DNA of 64,000 nt from Pseudomonadota bacterium (GTDB taxonomy: Bacteria > Pseudomonadota > Gammaproteobacteria > Steroidobacterales > Steroidobacteraceae). Numbering within the stretch: position 1 is the stretch's first letter; each line of letters opens with the position of its first letter. Where the stretch lies: assembly GCA_016705325.1 (NCBI GenBank), contig JADIYJ010000015.1, positions 1-64,000 on the forward strand, read 5' to 3'. The translations under genes and the position numbers were made by a program. The notes under the pieces are model-generated. The model searched no databases, had not been told where the DNA came from, and worked only from the letters and a program-made list of their open reading frames with translations. Shown in pieces: positions 45,401 to 54,502 of this stretch.

Positions 45401-47026
45401 ATGAGCTCGCGCTCGACCGACGATATCAACCCAGTCCACGTCGCCGTCACCTGCGACGAGAATTACGCCATGCCGCTCGCGGCCATGCTGGCGTCGCTGG
45501 CCGCAAACCTGGATCCAGACCGCCGACTCGTCATCCATGCGCTCGGGCATGACCTCAAGGCGCCGGTCTGGGATCGCCTGACAAGGTCGCTGCCTGAGGG
45601 TCGAGCGCAATGGCACCGCATCGACGTCGACACGACGGGACTGTGCAGGGAGGGGTTCGGCACCCGGGCTTACGACCACATCTCCCCAGTCTGCTATTTG
45701 CGGTTGCTGCTGCCTGAACTGCTGCCCGGCGACGTCGAGAAGGTGCTTTACCTCGACTGCGATTTGATCGTCCGGGAAGACCTTTCATCACTCTGGGAGA
45801 CCGACGTATCGGCGACAGCGTTCGCCGCCGCACACGAACTCTGCACGCCCGACATGAAGGCCCGACTGGTCGACGGCGTCCGGTACCATCGCGAGCTCGG
45901 CCTGACACGCGACCGCGCCCGCCTCAATTCCGGCGTCCTGCTGATGAACCTGACGCAGTGGCGTCGATCGCAACTGGCGCTGCGGGCCTTCACCTACCTG
46001 CGCGTGCTGGGCGACGACGTGCTCTGGTACGAGCAGGAAGCGCTCAACGTCGTTGCCAGGGACGAGTATCGCGCGCTCGACCCGCGCTGGAACGTGCCGT
46101 CACAGTGGGCTGCGCAGTGGCCGCATGAGCATGTCTCCATCGTCCATTACCTGACCGCGAAGAAACCGTGGCACTGGGACTACGACTGGGCCGAGAGCAG
46201 CAGCTTCTTCGCCGCGCTGGATCGCACGCCGTGGGCGGGCTGGCGGCCCGCGCGCCCAAGGTGGGGACAGGCGCGTCGTCTGATGGGCAGCCTGATGAAA
46301 GCGCTGCGCAAGCGCGCGTATGCCGCGCGGCGTGCAACCCTGGCATTGCAGCGCAACCTCGACTATCGACAGGTCAGGCCGCAAACGCTCACCGGCGGCA
46401 TGCCGGCGCTCGCGCATCGCAATGCAAGTCCCGAGGTGCGCCTGTTCATGGCCGTCGACCACGTCGACGACCGGCTCTGCCGGACCCTCGAGGCACACTT
46501 CGCGGCGGGCGTGGATCGGGCCATCGTGCTGCTCACCTCCGGACGCGCCGCGGTTCCGGGCCTCCCGCCCCCGTTGCAGTCGCGTCTACACGTGTTCAGC
46601 TGCAACGGCGCCTCCGGCGAGCACGGCCTGCGCCGATTGCTTGACCGCTTCGGCGAGACGCACTGGTGTCTGCTGGCGGATCGGCACCTGGAAGCCGTGG
46701 ACCAGGACGGGCGAGCGGTGAATTATCACGACCAGTGTGCGCGTCTCGACGCCGCAGGGATCGAGATCGTCGAGGCCCTGACCGGACCCGGCGTCCGGCT
46801 CGAGATGACTGCTCGTGACCTGCGCAGCGGCCGTGTATTCCAGGGAACCGTCAGCGTCGATGCCGTGCCGCACGCTTACGACAAGCCGTCGTTCCTGTCG
46901 CGCGTGTTCCTGCTGAAGTACAGGAAGACCATGCTGCTGGATGCCAATGCCGTGCTGTCGGGCAACGCGCGCATCAGTGAACACCGCCTCCACCTCAAGC
47001 GGCCGGGTGATTCAGGCGGTCCTTGA
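45401..47026 (+). CDS. Family 8 glycosyltransferase with an unusual second domain
   Basis: A 541-aa protein. Residues 10-275 are a GT8 (lipopolysaccharide galactosyl/glucosyltransferase-like) domain with VAVTCDENYAMPLAAML and the metal-binding LYLDCDLIV (DxD at 119-121), NSGVLLMNL and a late WNVPSQW-HYLTAKKPW pattern. Residues 325-541 form a second domain that may be a GT92-like transferase (LFMAVDHVDDRLCRTLEAHF, CLLADRHLEAVD). Between them lies LTGGMPALAH, almost the same motif that ends the divergent GT2. Its end overlaps the GMC oxidoreductase gene by 32 bp. Confidence 0.82.
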   Translation: MSSRSTDDINPVHVAVTCDENYAMPLAAMLASLAANLDPDRRLVIHALGHDLKAPVWDRLTRSLPEGRAQWHRIDVDTTGLCREGFGTRAYDHISPVCYLRLLLPELLPGDVEKVLYLDCDLIVREDLSSLWETDVSATAFAAAHELCTPDMKARLVDGVRYHRELGLTRDRARLNSGVLLMNLTQWRRSQLALRAFTYLRVLGDDVLWYEQEALNVVARDEYRALDPRWNVPSQWAAQWPHEHVSIVHYLTAKKPWHWDYDWAESSSFFAALDRTPWAGWRPARPRWGQARRLMGSLMKALRKRAYAARRATLALQRNLDYRQVRPQTLTGGMPALAHRNASPEVRLFMAVDHVDDRLCRTLEAHFAAGVDRAIVLLTSGRAAVPGLPPPLQSRLHVFSCNGASGEHGLRRLLDRFGETHWCLLADRHLEAVDQDGRAVNYHDQCARLDAAGIEIVEALTGPGVRLEMTARDLRSGRVFQGTVSVDAVPHAYDKPSFLSRVFLLKYRKTMLLDANAVLSGNARISEHRLHLKRPGDSGGP

Positions 47027-48605
47027 GCTTGTCTGCCAGCCGTAGCGCCAGCGCCGCGATCGTGAAGGTCGGATTTGCATAGCCTCCCGTCGGGAAGACC
47101 GAACTGCCGGCAACGTGCAGGTTGTCCATGCCGTGCACCCGACAGTCGGCATCGACGACGCCGTGTGCAGGGTCCACGTGCATGCGCGTGGTGCCCATGT
47201 GATGCTTGCCGCCTGCCATCGACCGCGGCCAGCCGTCAGCGTCGTACGTCCCGTGTTCAACGAGATGCCCGAGCCCGAGGCGTGGCAGTTCGCTGCGAAG
47301 GACCGCCATCAACCGCTCGTAACCGCGCTTGTCCGCCTCGTTGACGCGCCAGTCGATCCGGACCCTGGGCATTCCGAACCAGTCCCGGCGAGGTCCCAGC
47401 GTTACCCGGCTGTCACGACACGGCGTCGTCTCGAGGACCACGCGCAGGGCCAGTACGTCGTCCCGCTGGAGGACGCCGCGGACCCTGTCCCAGGCAGTCC
47501 TGCCCGCATTCGTCAGGTCGCGGACGAGGTCGCGCAGGTCCTGGCCCACGCGCCCATCCGGATGCTCGCGGTGCCGCAGGACATCCAGCAGGTTGTTCAG
47601 GGCGCCTCCGCCTGTTGACGCATAGGCGGCGACAGCCTTGTAGCGAGGGCGTCGCAACAGGTAGACCGATGCACCATTCAGCCGCTCCTGCTGCAGCAGC
47701 CGATCACTCAGGCTGATCGCAGCATGAACTTTCTGCCTGCTGCCGACCTGTTCGTAACCCTCGATGACGTACAGGCTCTTGTCGAGTCCAGGGTGCGCCG
47801 GTTGATAGAAGCCTGGGAAAAAGTAGGGGTGATCCATGAAGTAGCGCCCGACCAGGTCATGGTCATTTCCCAGACCATGCGGCCGTGCGCCCGTCGAGGC
47901 CAGCAGCACCCGGGCGTTCTCGATCCCGCCGCAGGCCAGCACATAGTGCCGGGCTCGCACTGTCAGCTTCGCACGATTCAAGCTTGCCAGGACAAGGCCT
48001 GTCACCCGCCTCGCGTCGGGGTCGGTCAGGATCTCCACCAGGTTCGCGTTCAGGTAGACGTCGATGTTGCCGGCGGATCGCAGGTTCTCGCGATACGCCT
48101 GCCCGAGATCGGTGGGATGGCTGAACTGGTAGATGCGCGTCTGCAGCAGGTCGCTCGACACGCGCAGATCGCCCCCGAACGACTCCAGCCAGCCGGCCGG
48201 GGCGAAGTCGTAGCGACACAGCTTGCAGAAGCGGTACGCACGCCGGTAGTACGGTTCGAGTTGCGCGTGACTGATGGGCCAGCCACTGTCGTCGATCCCT
48301 GCGCGATCCTCGAAATCCACCGGATCCAGCGGCCGGCATTGCCCGCCCCACCGGGTCGTGCTGCCACCAAACCGGCGAAACCTCGAGAACGCAGTCGAGT
48401 GATTTCTACGGCCCACATTCTCGCCGAGGTAGAGGAACTGCGTGGTGTGCCGATGGGTGAAATCGCCCGATTCGATCAGCGCCACCCGCGCGTGGTCACC
48501 CGCGAACTCCATCGCGAGCGCGATGCCTGCCGCCCCGGCGCCGACGACCGCGACGTCGACATCGATCTCCTCGCCGTGCAGGAGTCGTGCGTCCCGGTAC
48601 GACAT
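46995..48605 (-). CDS. GMC family FAD-dependent oxidoreductase
   Basis: A 536-aa flavoenzyme: FAD-binding VDVAVVGAGAAGIALAMEF at residues 15-34, RRFGGSTTRWGGQCRPL, CGGIENARVLL, and the C-terminal HHMGTTRMHVD plus GSSVFPTGGYANPTFTI with the catalytic His-type region. It resembles cholesterol-oxidase/glucose-methanol-choline enzymes found in polysaccharide clusters, which oxidise alcohols of sugars or polyols. It is followed 3 bp upstream by the phosphatase-superfamily gene in the same direction. Confidence 0.9.
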   Translation of the reverse strand: MSYRDARLLHGEEIDVDVAVVGAGAAGIALAMEFAGDHARVALIESGDFTHRHTTQFLYLGENVGRRNHSTAFSRFRRFGGSTTRWGGQCRPLDPVDFEDRAGIDDSGWPISHAQLEPYYRRAYRFCKLCRYDFAPAGWLESFGGDLRVSSDLLQTRIYQFSHPTDLGQAYRENLRSAGNIDVYLNANLVEILTDPDARRVTGLVLASLNRAKLTVRARHYVLACGGIENARVLLASTGARPHGLGNDHDLVGRYFMDHPYFFPGFYQPAHPGLDKSLYVIEGYEQVGSRQKVHAAISLSDRLLQQERLNGASVYLLRRPRYKAVAAYASTGGGALNNLLDVLRHREHPDGRVGQDLRDLVRDLTNAGRTAWDRVRGVLQRDDVLALRVVLETTPCRDSRVTLGPRRDWFGMPRVRIDWRVNEADKRGYERLMAVLRSELPRLGLGHLVEHGTYDADGWPRSMAGGKHHMGTTRMHVDPAHGVVDADCRVHGMDNLHVAGSSVFPTGGYANPTFTIAALALRLADKLKDRLNHPAA

Positions 48606-48608
48606 GCC

Positions 48609-50162
48609 CTAACGTGACTCGCGCAACAGGCTGCGTCCCTGGAAGGACGCCGGCTGCGGCACCCCGAGCAGATCCAACGCGGTCGGCGCCAGGTCGAGGA
48701 CGTGGGCGTCGCCGGGGTTCCGCATGTCCGCAAACGGGCCGCCTGCTCCGATCACGAATCCACGCCGGCGGTGATTGCCGGATCGACCCAACGGGTGCCG
48801 CCCGGGAGTCGGCCATGCGATCGAGCCGAACGAGTCCGACACGACGCATCGATGCAAGGCAGCCGCAGAAGCATTCCACCGCACGACGATGTCAGGCAGG
48901 TACTGGCGCATCGGCCCGTCGGCGAAAATCTGCTCTGCAAAGCCGATCTCGCTGACCAGCGCCTCCCCGGTATCGGCATCCTTGAAGGTTCGTAGGTCTT
49001 CAGCTATTCGTTCGCAGAGAGACCGGTACCTCTCCACCGGCACGATGCCATCACGTTCGCGTCCGCGCAGGTTGATCCGGATGTAGCCGTCGAGGTCGCA
49101 GAAGACCACGAATGCCTCGGTTCGCGACCAATCGAGACCGCTCGAGCGCCAATGCAGGGTCAGCCTGTCCTGCATGACCTGCGGCAGGCGCTGCTTGACG
49201 CGTGCCCGCAGTTCGTCTGGCACCAGTTTGCGAAGCCGATCGGTCAGCCGGGTCCGGCGAGCCGGCTGTTCACCGTCCCGACCTTCACCCAGGACGCGCG
49301 CCAGCATCTCCGGCAGCATGCTCGTTCGATCGTTGTTCGGTCCCATTCCATGCAATGCGAACACCATCACCGCCGCGTCGTCACCGGCCTGGTCGACGAG
49401 GCGACCGACCGCCGTGTCGCAAGCAATGTAGATATCGCGCAGGGCGTTCGCGATCTTCTCGAGCTGGACGTCGGTTGTGCGGCCCTTGCGAATCTTTCGG
49501 TCCCACAGCAGGTGCCCGCCCCGATGCGTCGAGGAGAAACAGACGATCGCCAGATCCCAGGGATGCTTCCGTATCAGCGAGCAGCCCACCTCGCCGACGC
49601 GTCGAGCGGTCTCGACGCACTGGTCCCGAACCGCGATGCATTCCGCTGCGCTGAGTTCGTGCGCGGATTCCTCATCGAACGGAGCTGCGCCGAACTCACG
49701 GCGTATCTCGTCCAGCAGATCGGGCGGCGACGAGCCTGGCTTCTGCAGCAGCTCGTGAGTCGCCCAACCAGACAACTCGATGCCGTCGTAAGCATCTGGC
49801 GCGTAACAGAGGGGCACGTCGACCGCAATGACACGCCGATCGTTCCCCGGGAGCTGTCGCCAGAACGGCTCAAGCGGCATCCACGTGGGACTCGGTCTTT
49901 CGCCGGCCATCTTCTCCGGGCGCCAGACCAGGTAGTGGTACATGCCGAAGCGCTCCGGCGTGCTGCTGGCGTAGAAGGCCGGCCAGGGCGCGCCGACGAG
50001 CCAGTGGGCCGTGGACTGCAACTCCATCAGCACACCGCGACGATGCAGGGCCGCGAGATTTGGCAGCAAGCCGTCGGTCATCCACGGCTGGATCAACGTG
50101 ATTTCCGCTGCATCCAGTCCAATCATCAGCACGGGACGACGGCTGGCCACTGAGTCGGTCAT
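48609..50162 (-). CDS. Alkaline-phosphatase superfamily protein lacking usual metal ligands
   Basis: A 517-aa protein of the type I phosphodiesterase/phosphopyruvate-mutase-like fold: MIGLDAAEITLIQPWM at residue 13, HRRGVLMELQSTAHWLVGAPWPAFY where the nucleophile Thr is normally found, SSTHRGGHLLW (residues 210-220) and ALHGMGPN (269-275). Active relatives have Asp-His (SDHGMG) in the last motif; here the Asp is Leu, and the usual Thr/Ser nucleophile context is not conserved. It may be a pseudoenzyme or use other residues. It is coupled to the GMC oxidoreductase gene, 3 bp apart. Confidence 0.75.
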   Translation of the reverse strand: MTDSVASRRPVLMIGLDAAEITLIQPWMTDGLLPNLAALHRRGVLMELQSTAHWLVGAPWPAFYASSTPERFGMYHYLVWRPEKMAGERPSPTWMPLEPFWRQLPGNDRRVIAVDVPLCYAPDAYDGIELSGWATHELLQKPGSSPPDLLDEIRREFGAAPFDEESAHELSAAECIAVRDQCVETARRVGEVGCSLIRKHPWDLAIVCFSSTHRGGHLLWDRKIRKGRTTDVQLEKIANALRDIYIACDTAVGRLVDQAGDDAAVMVFALHGMGPNNDRTSMLPEMLARVLGEGRDGEQPARRTRLTDRLRKLVPDELRARVKQRLPQVMQDRLTLHWRSSGLDWSRTEAFVVFCDLDGYIRINLRGRERDGIVPVERYRSLCERIAEDLRTFKDADTGEALVSEIGFAEQIFADGPMRQYLPDIVVRWNASAAALHRCVVSDSFGSIAWPTPGRHPLGRSGNHRRRGFVIGAGGPFADMRNPGDAHVLDLAPTALDLLGVPQPASFQGRSLLRESR

Positions 50163-50454
50163 GACAGGAAGGTAACCACCGGGAGAGTGCTGAATTCGTC
50201 GGCCGGGCCACATCTGGCGGCCGCGCGCATGAGCCAACCATGCATTGGTACACCGATAGCACTTAACGGATGGGCGAGCAACCCCGGCACCCTCGCCGGC
50301 CCACACGAACATCGGCGCAAGCCGCGAGCGCCGCGGCGGCACCGGCAAGCAGCTCGAGCACGACCTGCCGCCTCACTACGTAGATCAGCGGATTGCCGGT
50401 CCTCGGTTTGAGGGGGAACGTCGCGTGCAACATCGATCAGTTCGCGGAGTCGTC
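50163..50454. other. 292-bp intergenic region, no gene seen
   Basis: Divergent gap between the phosphatase-superfamily gene and the cytochrome c gene. I see no conserved ORF, no terminator and no convincing promoter here. Confidence 0.4.
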
Positions 50455-50838
50455 ATGAACACGAAATTCCTGTGTTGTGTCGCCGCTGCTGCGGTCGCCC
50501 TGCCACTGCTGGCCGGCTGTCAGCGGTCGCCCGAGATCAGCTATGCCAAAGACGTGGCACCCGTTCTCGACAAGCACTGCAAGAGCTGCCACGTTGCCGG
50601 ACAGGCCGGCTACGTCGTGAGCGGCTTCGAACTCGAGAACTACGAGACGTTGATGAAAGGCACGCAATACGGGCCCGTGGTCCTCCCTGGAGATCCTCTG
50701 ACGAGCGTACTCGTCATGCTGATCGAAGGGCGCGCGGACCCGTCGCTGAAGATGCCGCATGGCGAGGCCAAGCCACTCGAACCGGCGGAGATTGCGACCA
50801 TCCGGCAGTGGGTCGAGCAAGGCGCCAAGAACAATTAG
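50455..50838 (+). CDS. Small c-type cytochrome lipoprotein
   Basis: A 127-aa exported protein. The signal ends in the lipobox LLAGC (Cys 22), and the haem motif CKSCH is at residues 42-46, with a possible Met axial ligand in LKMPHGE. This resembles the cytochrome domain of the planctomycete PSCyt1/PSCyt2 type (SYAKDVAPVLDKHCKSCH in part). It would sit on the periplasmic face of a membrane and carry electrons; the partner is unknown. Confidence 0.85.
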   Translation: MNTKFLCCVAAAAVALPLLAGCQRSPEISYAKDVAPVLDKHCKSCHVAGQAGYVVSGFELENYETLMKGTQYGPVVLPGDPLTSVLVMLIEGRADPSLKMPHGEAKPLEPAEIATIRQWVEQGAKNN

Positions 50839-50932
50839 CGCAAAGCGGTGTTGGGCCCCGCCCGGTGGCACGGCCCAACGGATTGACGACAGGTATAAGC
50901 CGTTGCCTCCCGACGGCCGGCAGTTCTGAGTT

Positions 50933-52195
50933 TCAGTCTCGTTTCACGCCCTCGTTCTTCAGGGCTTCGAGCCCTGCCAGGTCGAGGCTTGCAACCGCCG
51001 TCTTGAGCTCCGCGATGCTCGATGCCTCGCCGCTCAGCTTGACCGAGAAGCGCTCACCCAGCACGGTCGAATATTCACCGCTCTTCCGCTCCCTGTCCCA
51101 TTCCTCGTGGACCAACCGGCCGTCCTGCTTGTAGGTCTTCTCGTAACCCTGGTCCGTTTCCCGCTCCTGCTCTCCGGCAGCCCAGCCGGCGAACGCCATC
51201 ATTCCCTTCATTCCGCCCATGTCGACGATCTCGAGTCGCAGTGAACGCCCCGCATCGTCCGAGTACGTCCCTCGAGCCTCGCTGACCTGCATCCCCATGG
51301 CGTTGTTGCGTTCAGCCGATATCTCCGTCCGCTTCAGCCCGGCCAGGGACTCCGGCACGAACGGCTTGATCCGATCGGGTGCCAGTGACTCGACCTGGTC
51401 TCCTCCGCCCGCCACCGCCGACAGGATGTCTCCTGCAGCCTCGCGCTGGGCATTCACGTCGCCGGACTTCTGTGCGGCTTCCATCTTCTTGCTCGCCTCC
51501 TCGGCCTGCCGCGCCATGGACTCCAGTTTGCCCATGGCGCTGTCCTTGTCGAAGCCACCACCGTCACGCGAGTCGCTGACCCCGGGCAAACCCGCACCGC
51601 GCATGGCGCCGCCAACGCCAATGATGCCGCCCACGGCGAAGCTGATCAGCCAGCTCAGGACGATCGCGACGACGAAAGTGACTGCGGTGTAGCCGGCGGC
51701 CTTCTCAGCCGGACACTTCATGGTCTGCGGGAGGCCGAGATAGAGCAGGTAGATGCTGTAGACGCCGCCGGCCAGCAGGATCAGCATCGAAACCCACGGC
51801 AGGACCTGGCCAATTCCGGCGATCCAACTGGCGGTCGAGGCGTAGACCACCGCCTTGAAGGCCTGCACGCTGTTTTTCTGGCCACCAAACGTGGGAGCCA
51901 GCGCATCGACGATCAGTGACAGGACGTAGACGGATGCCAGCCCGAGCACGTAGCTCGTGACCATGCCGCTGAGTCCTGTGCCTATGCCTGCGCGATACGT
52001 CCCGAGGAACGGCAGGCTGATACCGATGACGCTGTATTTCAGGAAGCCGAACACCGCTGGAATCGCGGCGAGGATCAGCACGTAGTCCTTGTAGATGCCG
52101 CCGATCGTCGCAGGTTCGGAGGCAATGACGGGCCACTCGGTGCGCGGCGTTCCCAGGATGGCCTTGACGCGTGCAATCTGCTTGCTGAGGTCCAT
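50933..52195 (-). CDS. YIP1 family membrane protein with C-terminal extension
   Basis: A 420-aa protein. Five hydrophobic segments between residues 35 and 200 form a YIP1-type domain (GLPQTMKCPAEKAAGYT is a typical loop). A coiled-coil-like segment (about 230-260) and a soluble beta-type domain (290-420) follow. The function of bacterial YIP1 proteins is unknown. The first codons lie within a leader sequence that also occurs at 58587-58661. Confidence 0.8.
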   Translation of the reverse strand: MDLSKQIARVKAILGTPRTEWPVIASEPATIGGIYKDYVLILAAIPAVFGFLKYSVIGISLPFLGTYRAGIGTGLSGMVTSYVLGLASVYVLSLIVDALAPTFGGQKNSVQAFKAVVYASTASWIAGIGQVLPWVSMLILLAGGVYSIYLLYLGLPQTMKCPAEKAAGYTAVTFVVAIVLSWLISFAVGGIIGVGGAMRGAGLPGVSDSRDGGGFDKDSAMGKLESMARQAEEASKKMEAAQKSGDVNAQREAAGDILSAVAGGGDQVESLAPDRIKPFVPESLAGLKRTEISAERNNAMGMQVSEARGTYSDDAGRSLRLEIVDMGGMKGMMAFAGWAAGEQERETDQGYEKTYKQDGRLVHEEWDRERKSGEYSTVLGERFSVKLSGEASSIAELKTAVASLDLAGLEALKNEGVKRD

Positions 52196-52267
52196 GATCG
52201 CTCCCCCCCCCTTTCGACGATGACGGCCCGAGGCGCGATCTTGCTCTCCTTGCTGGTGCGCAACAAG
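52191..52267 (-). repeat. Dispersed leader repeat, copy 1 (YIP1 gene)
   Basis: This 77-bp stretch covers the YIP1 start codon and its 5' leader. A 75-bp copy with roughly three quarters identity lies at 58587-58661 upstream of the MlaE-type permease. Shared blocks include TCCATGATCGCT, TCGACGATGACGGCC and GGTGCGCAACAAG. Confidence 0.7.
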
Positions 52268-52279
52268 CCGCAGCTCGTC

Positions 52280-52336
52280 GCCTGCACTCCCGCAGGCGTA
52301 TGCTGACGGCAGCGAGCCGCACCTCCTGCGGCTCGC
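52280..52336. promoter_or_regulatory. Two perfect hairpins between YIP1 and dodecin genes
   Basis: GCCTGC/GCAGGC (52280-52297, loop ACTCCC) and GCGAGCCGCA/TGCGGCTCGC (52312-52336, loop CCTCC). On the minus strand the loops read GGGAGT and GGAGG, so GGA is displayed in a loop as in CsrA/RsmA sites. On the plus strand the CCTCC loop could pair with the dodecin ribosome binding site. Confidence 0.55.
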
Positions 52337-52363
52337 ACCTCGTTACACAGGGGAGTGCGCACG

Positions 52364-52588
52364 ATGGCGAAGAGGAAAGCAGACGGTGGCGTGTATCGCG
52401 TCACGGAGATCATCGGCACGAGCACGGTGTCCTGGGAGGACGCGGCGACCAGTGCGGTGGAAACAGCAGCGAAATCGTTACGTGACCTGCGCGTTGCCGA
52501 GGTCAGCAAGCTCGACATGAAAGTCGAGGACGGCAAGGTGGTCGCGTACCGAGCGCGGGTTTCACTGTCCTTCAAATACGAAGCCTGA
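52364..52588 (+). CDS. Dodecin family flavin-binding protein
   Basis: A 74-aa protein of the dodecin fold: VYRVTEIIGTSTVSWEDAA at the N terminus with the flavin-stacking Trp, then a helix and VVAYRARVSLSFKYE. Dodecamers store and buffer flavins in the cytosol. GGGGAG lies 8 nt before the ATG. Confidence 0.92.
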   Translation: MAKRKADGGVYRVTEIIGTSTVSWEDAATSAVETAAKSLRDLRVAEVSKLDMKVEDGKVVAYRARVSLSFKYEA

Positions 52589-52657
52589 CGGCAGGACCTC
52601 GACGCCGACGATGTCGTCGCTGCCGCGGATCAGCAACGCGGCGCGACGACCGTCGGC

Positions 52658-52900
52658 CTACTCGGCCTTGAGATCCCGGATTCGGCGCCGCAGTGCGAGG
52701 AGCGCAGCTTCCTCCCAACTGGACTGAATCGGTGCGTCCACACAGGACCTGGTGCCGCCCGACAGGGACTCGACATGGCGCTCGACCCGCTTGAGCACGA
52801 TGGTCTCCCAGTCCGTGGCACCCTCGTCCCCTCGCGGCTGCCCGCGCCGCTCGATGGGTGCGTCGCAAGTCGATTCTATGAGCTTCTTCTGCCTGGGCAC
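52658..52900 (-). CDS. Small hypothetical protein
   Basis: An 80-aa protein from the GTG at 52900, which has GGGAGGG 9 nt upstream; the frame stays open further but is not needed. It is charged and helical at the C terminus (SSWEEAALLALRRRIRDL). No family is recognised. Confidence 0.45.
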   Translation of the reverse strand: MPRQKKLIESTCDAPIERRGQPRGDEGATDWETIVLKRVERHVESLSGGTRSCVDAPIQSSWEEAALLALRRRIRDLKAE

Positions 52901-53218
52901 TGCGCTGACCCTCCCATACTTTGGGAAGGATAGGCCTGCACGCCGACCGCGACTGCGACCGCCGTCACATCGTGTGGGAGTGTTGGGATCCGCCTCACCC
53001 CTTCGTGGTACTGCGCACGGAAATTCTCGAGCCTGCAGTCGCGGCCGCGGTTTGTTACATCCTTTCCGTGGCTTACAGATCACAACTCGACCAACCTGCA
53101 GGATATCTCCAGGACTGCGCTCAAGCTCGATCGAATCGATCGAGATATCTGCTGGACCTGCGCGGACTCATGGCCTACAACGATGCTCCCGCCTTACAGT
53201 ACACATCGCACCGGCACC
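52901..53218. other. 318-bp intergenic region with a 19-bp palindrome
   Basis: No conserved ORF is seen. CTCGATCGAATCGATCGAG (53126-53144) is a perfect palindrome around a single A, about 75 bp before the kinase start. Imperfect copies of ATATCT...GGAC flank it. It may be an operator for the kinase gene. Confidence 0.45.
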
Positions 53219-54502
53219 ATGGGTTTGCAGTTATTCAAAGTTGAGACCAGTGCAACGGACGAGCCGGACCGTGACATCACCAGTCCGCTGCCGGCAGAGC
53301 TGACCGACCACGCCTCAAGCGCTGCATTGCCGTCGCTGCAGACAGCAACATGGTATGCCGAACAGGCCGCCCGAGTTTCCAACGGGCCCGCCGCAGGCCC
53401 CGGGACCGTGCTGCGTCAACGCTATGTGCTCGAGCAGGAACTTGGCCGCGGCGGCATGGGCACTGTGTACCGGGCGCTGGACCGCAACAAGGAAGACCTG
53501 CCGCCGTCGCATCGTTACGTGGCCGTCAAGGTGCTGCGCGAGGAGTTCGCGCATCGCCCGGATGCGCTGCAGGCACTGCGCCGCGAGGCGCACCAGGCGC
53601 AGGCGCTGTCCCATCCAGGCATCGTCAACGTCTTCGACTTCGATCGCGACGGCGACGTGTACTTCATCACGATGGAGCTGCTCGAGGGCGAGCTGCTGAG
53701 CGACCTGATCCAGCGTATCCGGCCCGGCAAGCTGCCGCGCCAGGCGGCGACCGACATCCTGCGCGACCTCGGCAATGCAGTCGCGTACGCGCACTCGCGC
53801 GGTGTCCTGCACATGGATCTCAAACCCGGCAACGTGATGATCACGACGCAGGGTGACGTGCGCGTGCTGGATTTTGGCCTCGCGCATCCGCACGTGACGG
53901 AGCCGTGGATATCGGATCAACCGCCCCCGTTCCATGCGGCAACGCCGACGTATGCCAGCTGCGAACAGTTGGACGGTGCAGCTCCGGATCTCCGCGACGA
54001 TGTGTTCAGTCTGGCCTGCGTGGCATACGAGCTCTTGAGTGGAGAACACCCGTTCGGACGATGTTCAGCCCGGGAAGCGCGCGACCAGGGCCAACGACCG
54101 CGCCGTATTCGCGGCCTGTCGCGGAGGGAGTGGCGGGCGCTCCACCACGGCCTCGCCTGGAACAGGAGCGATCGGCCGCGAAGCGTCGCCGATTTGCTCG
54201 TCGGGCTCGGCCTCGTGGCAACACCGCAGCCTGCCCATCCCAGGCACAGGTTCGAGCGCCACCCAGTTCGACCCGGCATTGCGCGCTGGTGGCTGGCTGT
54301 CGTGGGCCTCGGCATCCTCGCGGTTGGGCTATATGCCGCTTCGGTGCGACTGGCACCTGACAGCGTCCCTGGAATACTGCCCGATGAAATTGCGCGCCCA
54401 TCGCCCCGCGCGAGGAACCGCCGCAGGCAATCGCCTCAGCAGTCGATTCCACTGCAATGGACTCCACACCGGCCGGTACGGAACTCGCCGACTCCCTGGT
54501 GA
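53219..54502 (+). CDS. Hanks-type Ser/Thr protein kinase with transmembrane segment
   Basis: A 427-aa protein. The kinase domain runs from about residue 69: ELGRGGMGTVYRA (P-loop), VAVKVLRE with the ATP-binding Lys 104, LHMDLKPGNVMI (catalytic Asp 200, with Met in place of the usual Arg), LDFGLAHP (Asp 218) and TPTYASCEQL. One transmembrane helix lies near residue 345 (WWLAVVGLGILAVGLYAA). The Arg-to-Met change marks a non-RD kinase, which is normally not regulated by activation-loop phosphorylation. After the helix the frame runs into an unconserved tail; the Calx-beta domain that should follow is in another frame. Confidence 0.85.
   Translation: MGLQLFKVETSATDEPDRDITSPLPAELTDHASSAALPSLQTATWYAEQAARVSNGPAAGPGTVLRQRYVLEQELGRGGMGTVYRALDRNKEDLPPSHRYVAVKVLREEFAHRPDALQALRREAHQAQALSHPGIVNVFDFDRDGDVYFITMELLEGELLSDLIQRIRPGKLPRQAATDILRDLGNAVAYAHSRGVLHMDLKPGNVMITTQGDVRVLDFGLAHPHVTEPWISDQPPPFHAATPTYASCEQLDGAAPDLRDDVFSLACVAYELLSGEHPFGRCSAREARDQGQRPRRIRGLSRREWRALHHGLAWNRSDRPRSVADLLVGLGLVATPQPAHPRHRFERHPVRPGIARWWLAVVGLGILAVGLYAASVRLAPDSVPGILPDEIARPSPRARNRRRQSPQQSIPLQWTPHRPVRNSPTPW

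Noticed and set aside
45148..45450. N-terminal extension of the GT2 to the ATG at 45450
   Set aside because: It would overlap the start of the divergent GT8 gene and has no GT2 homology.
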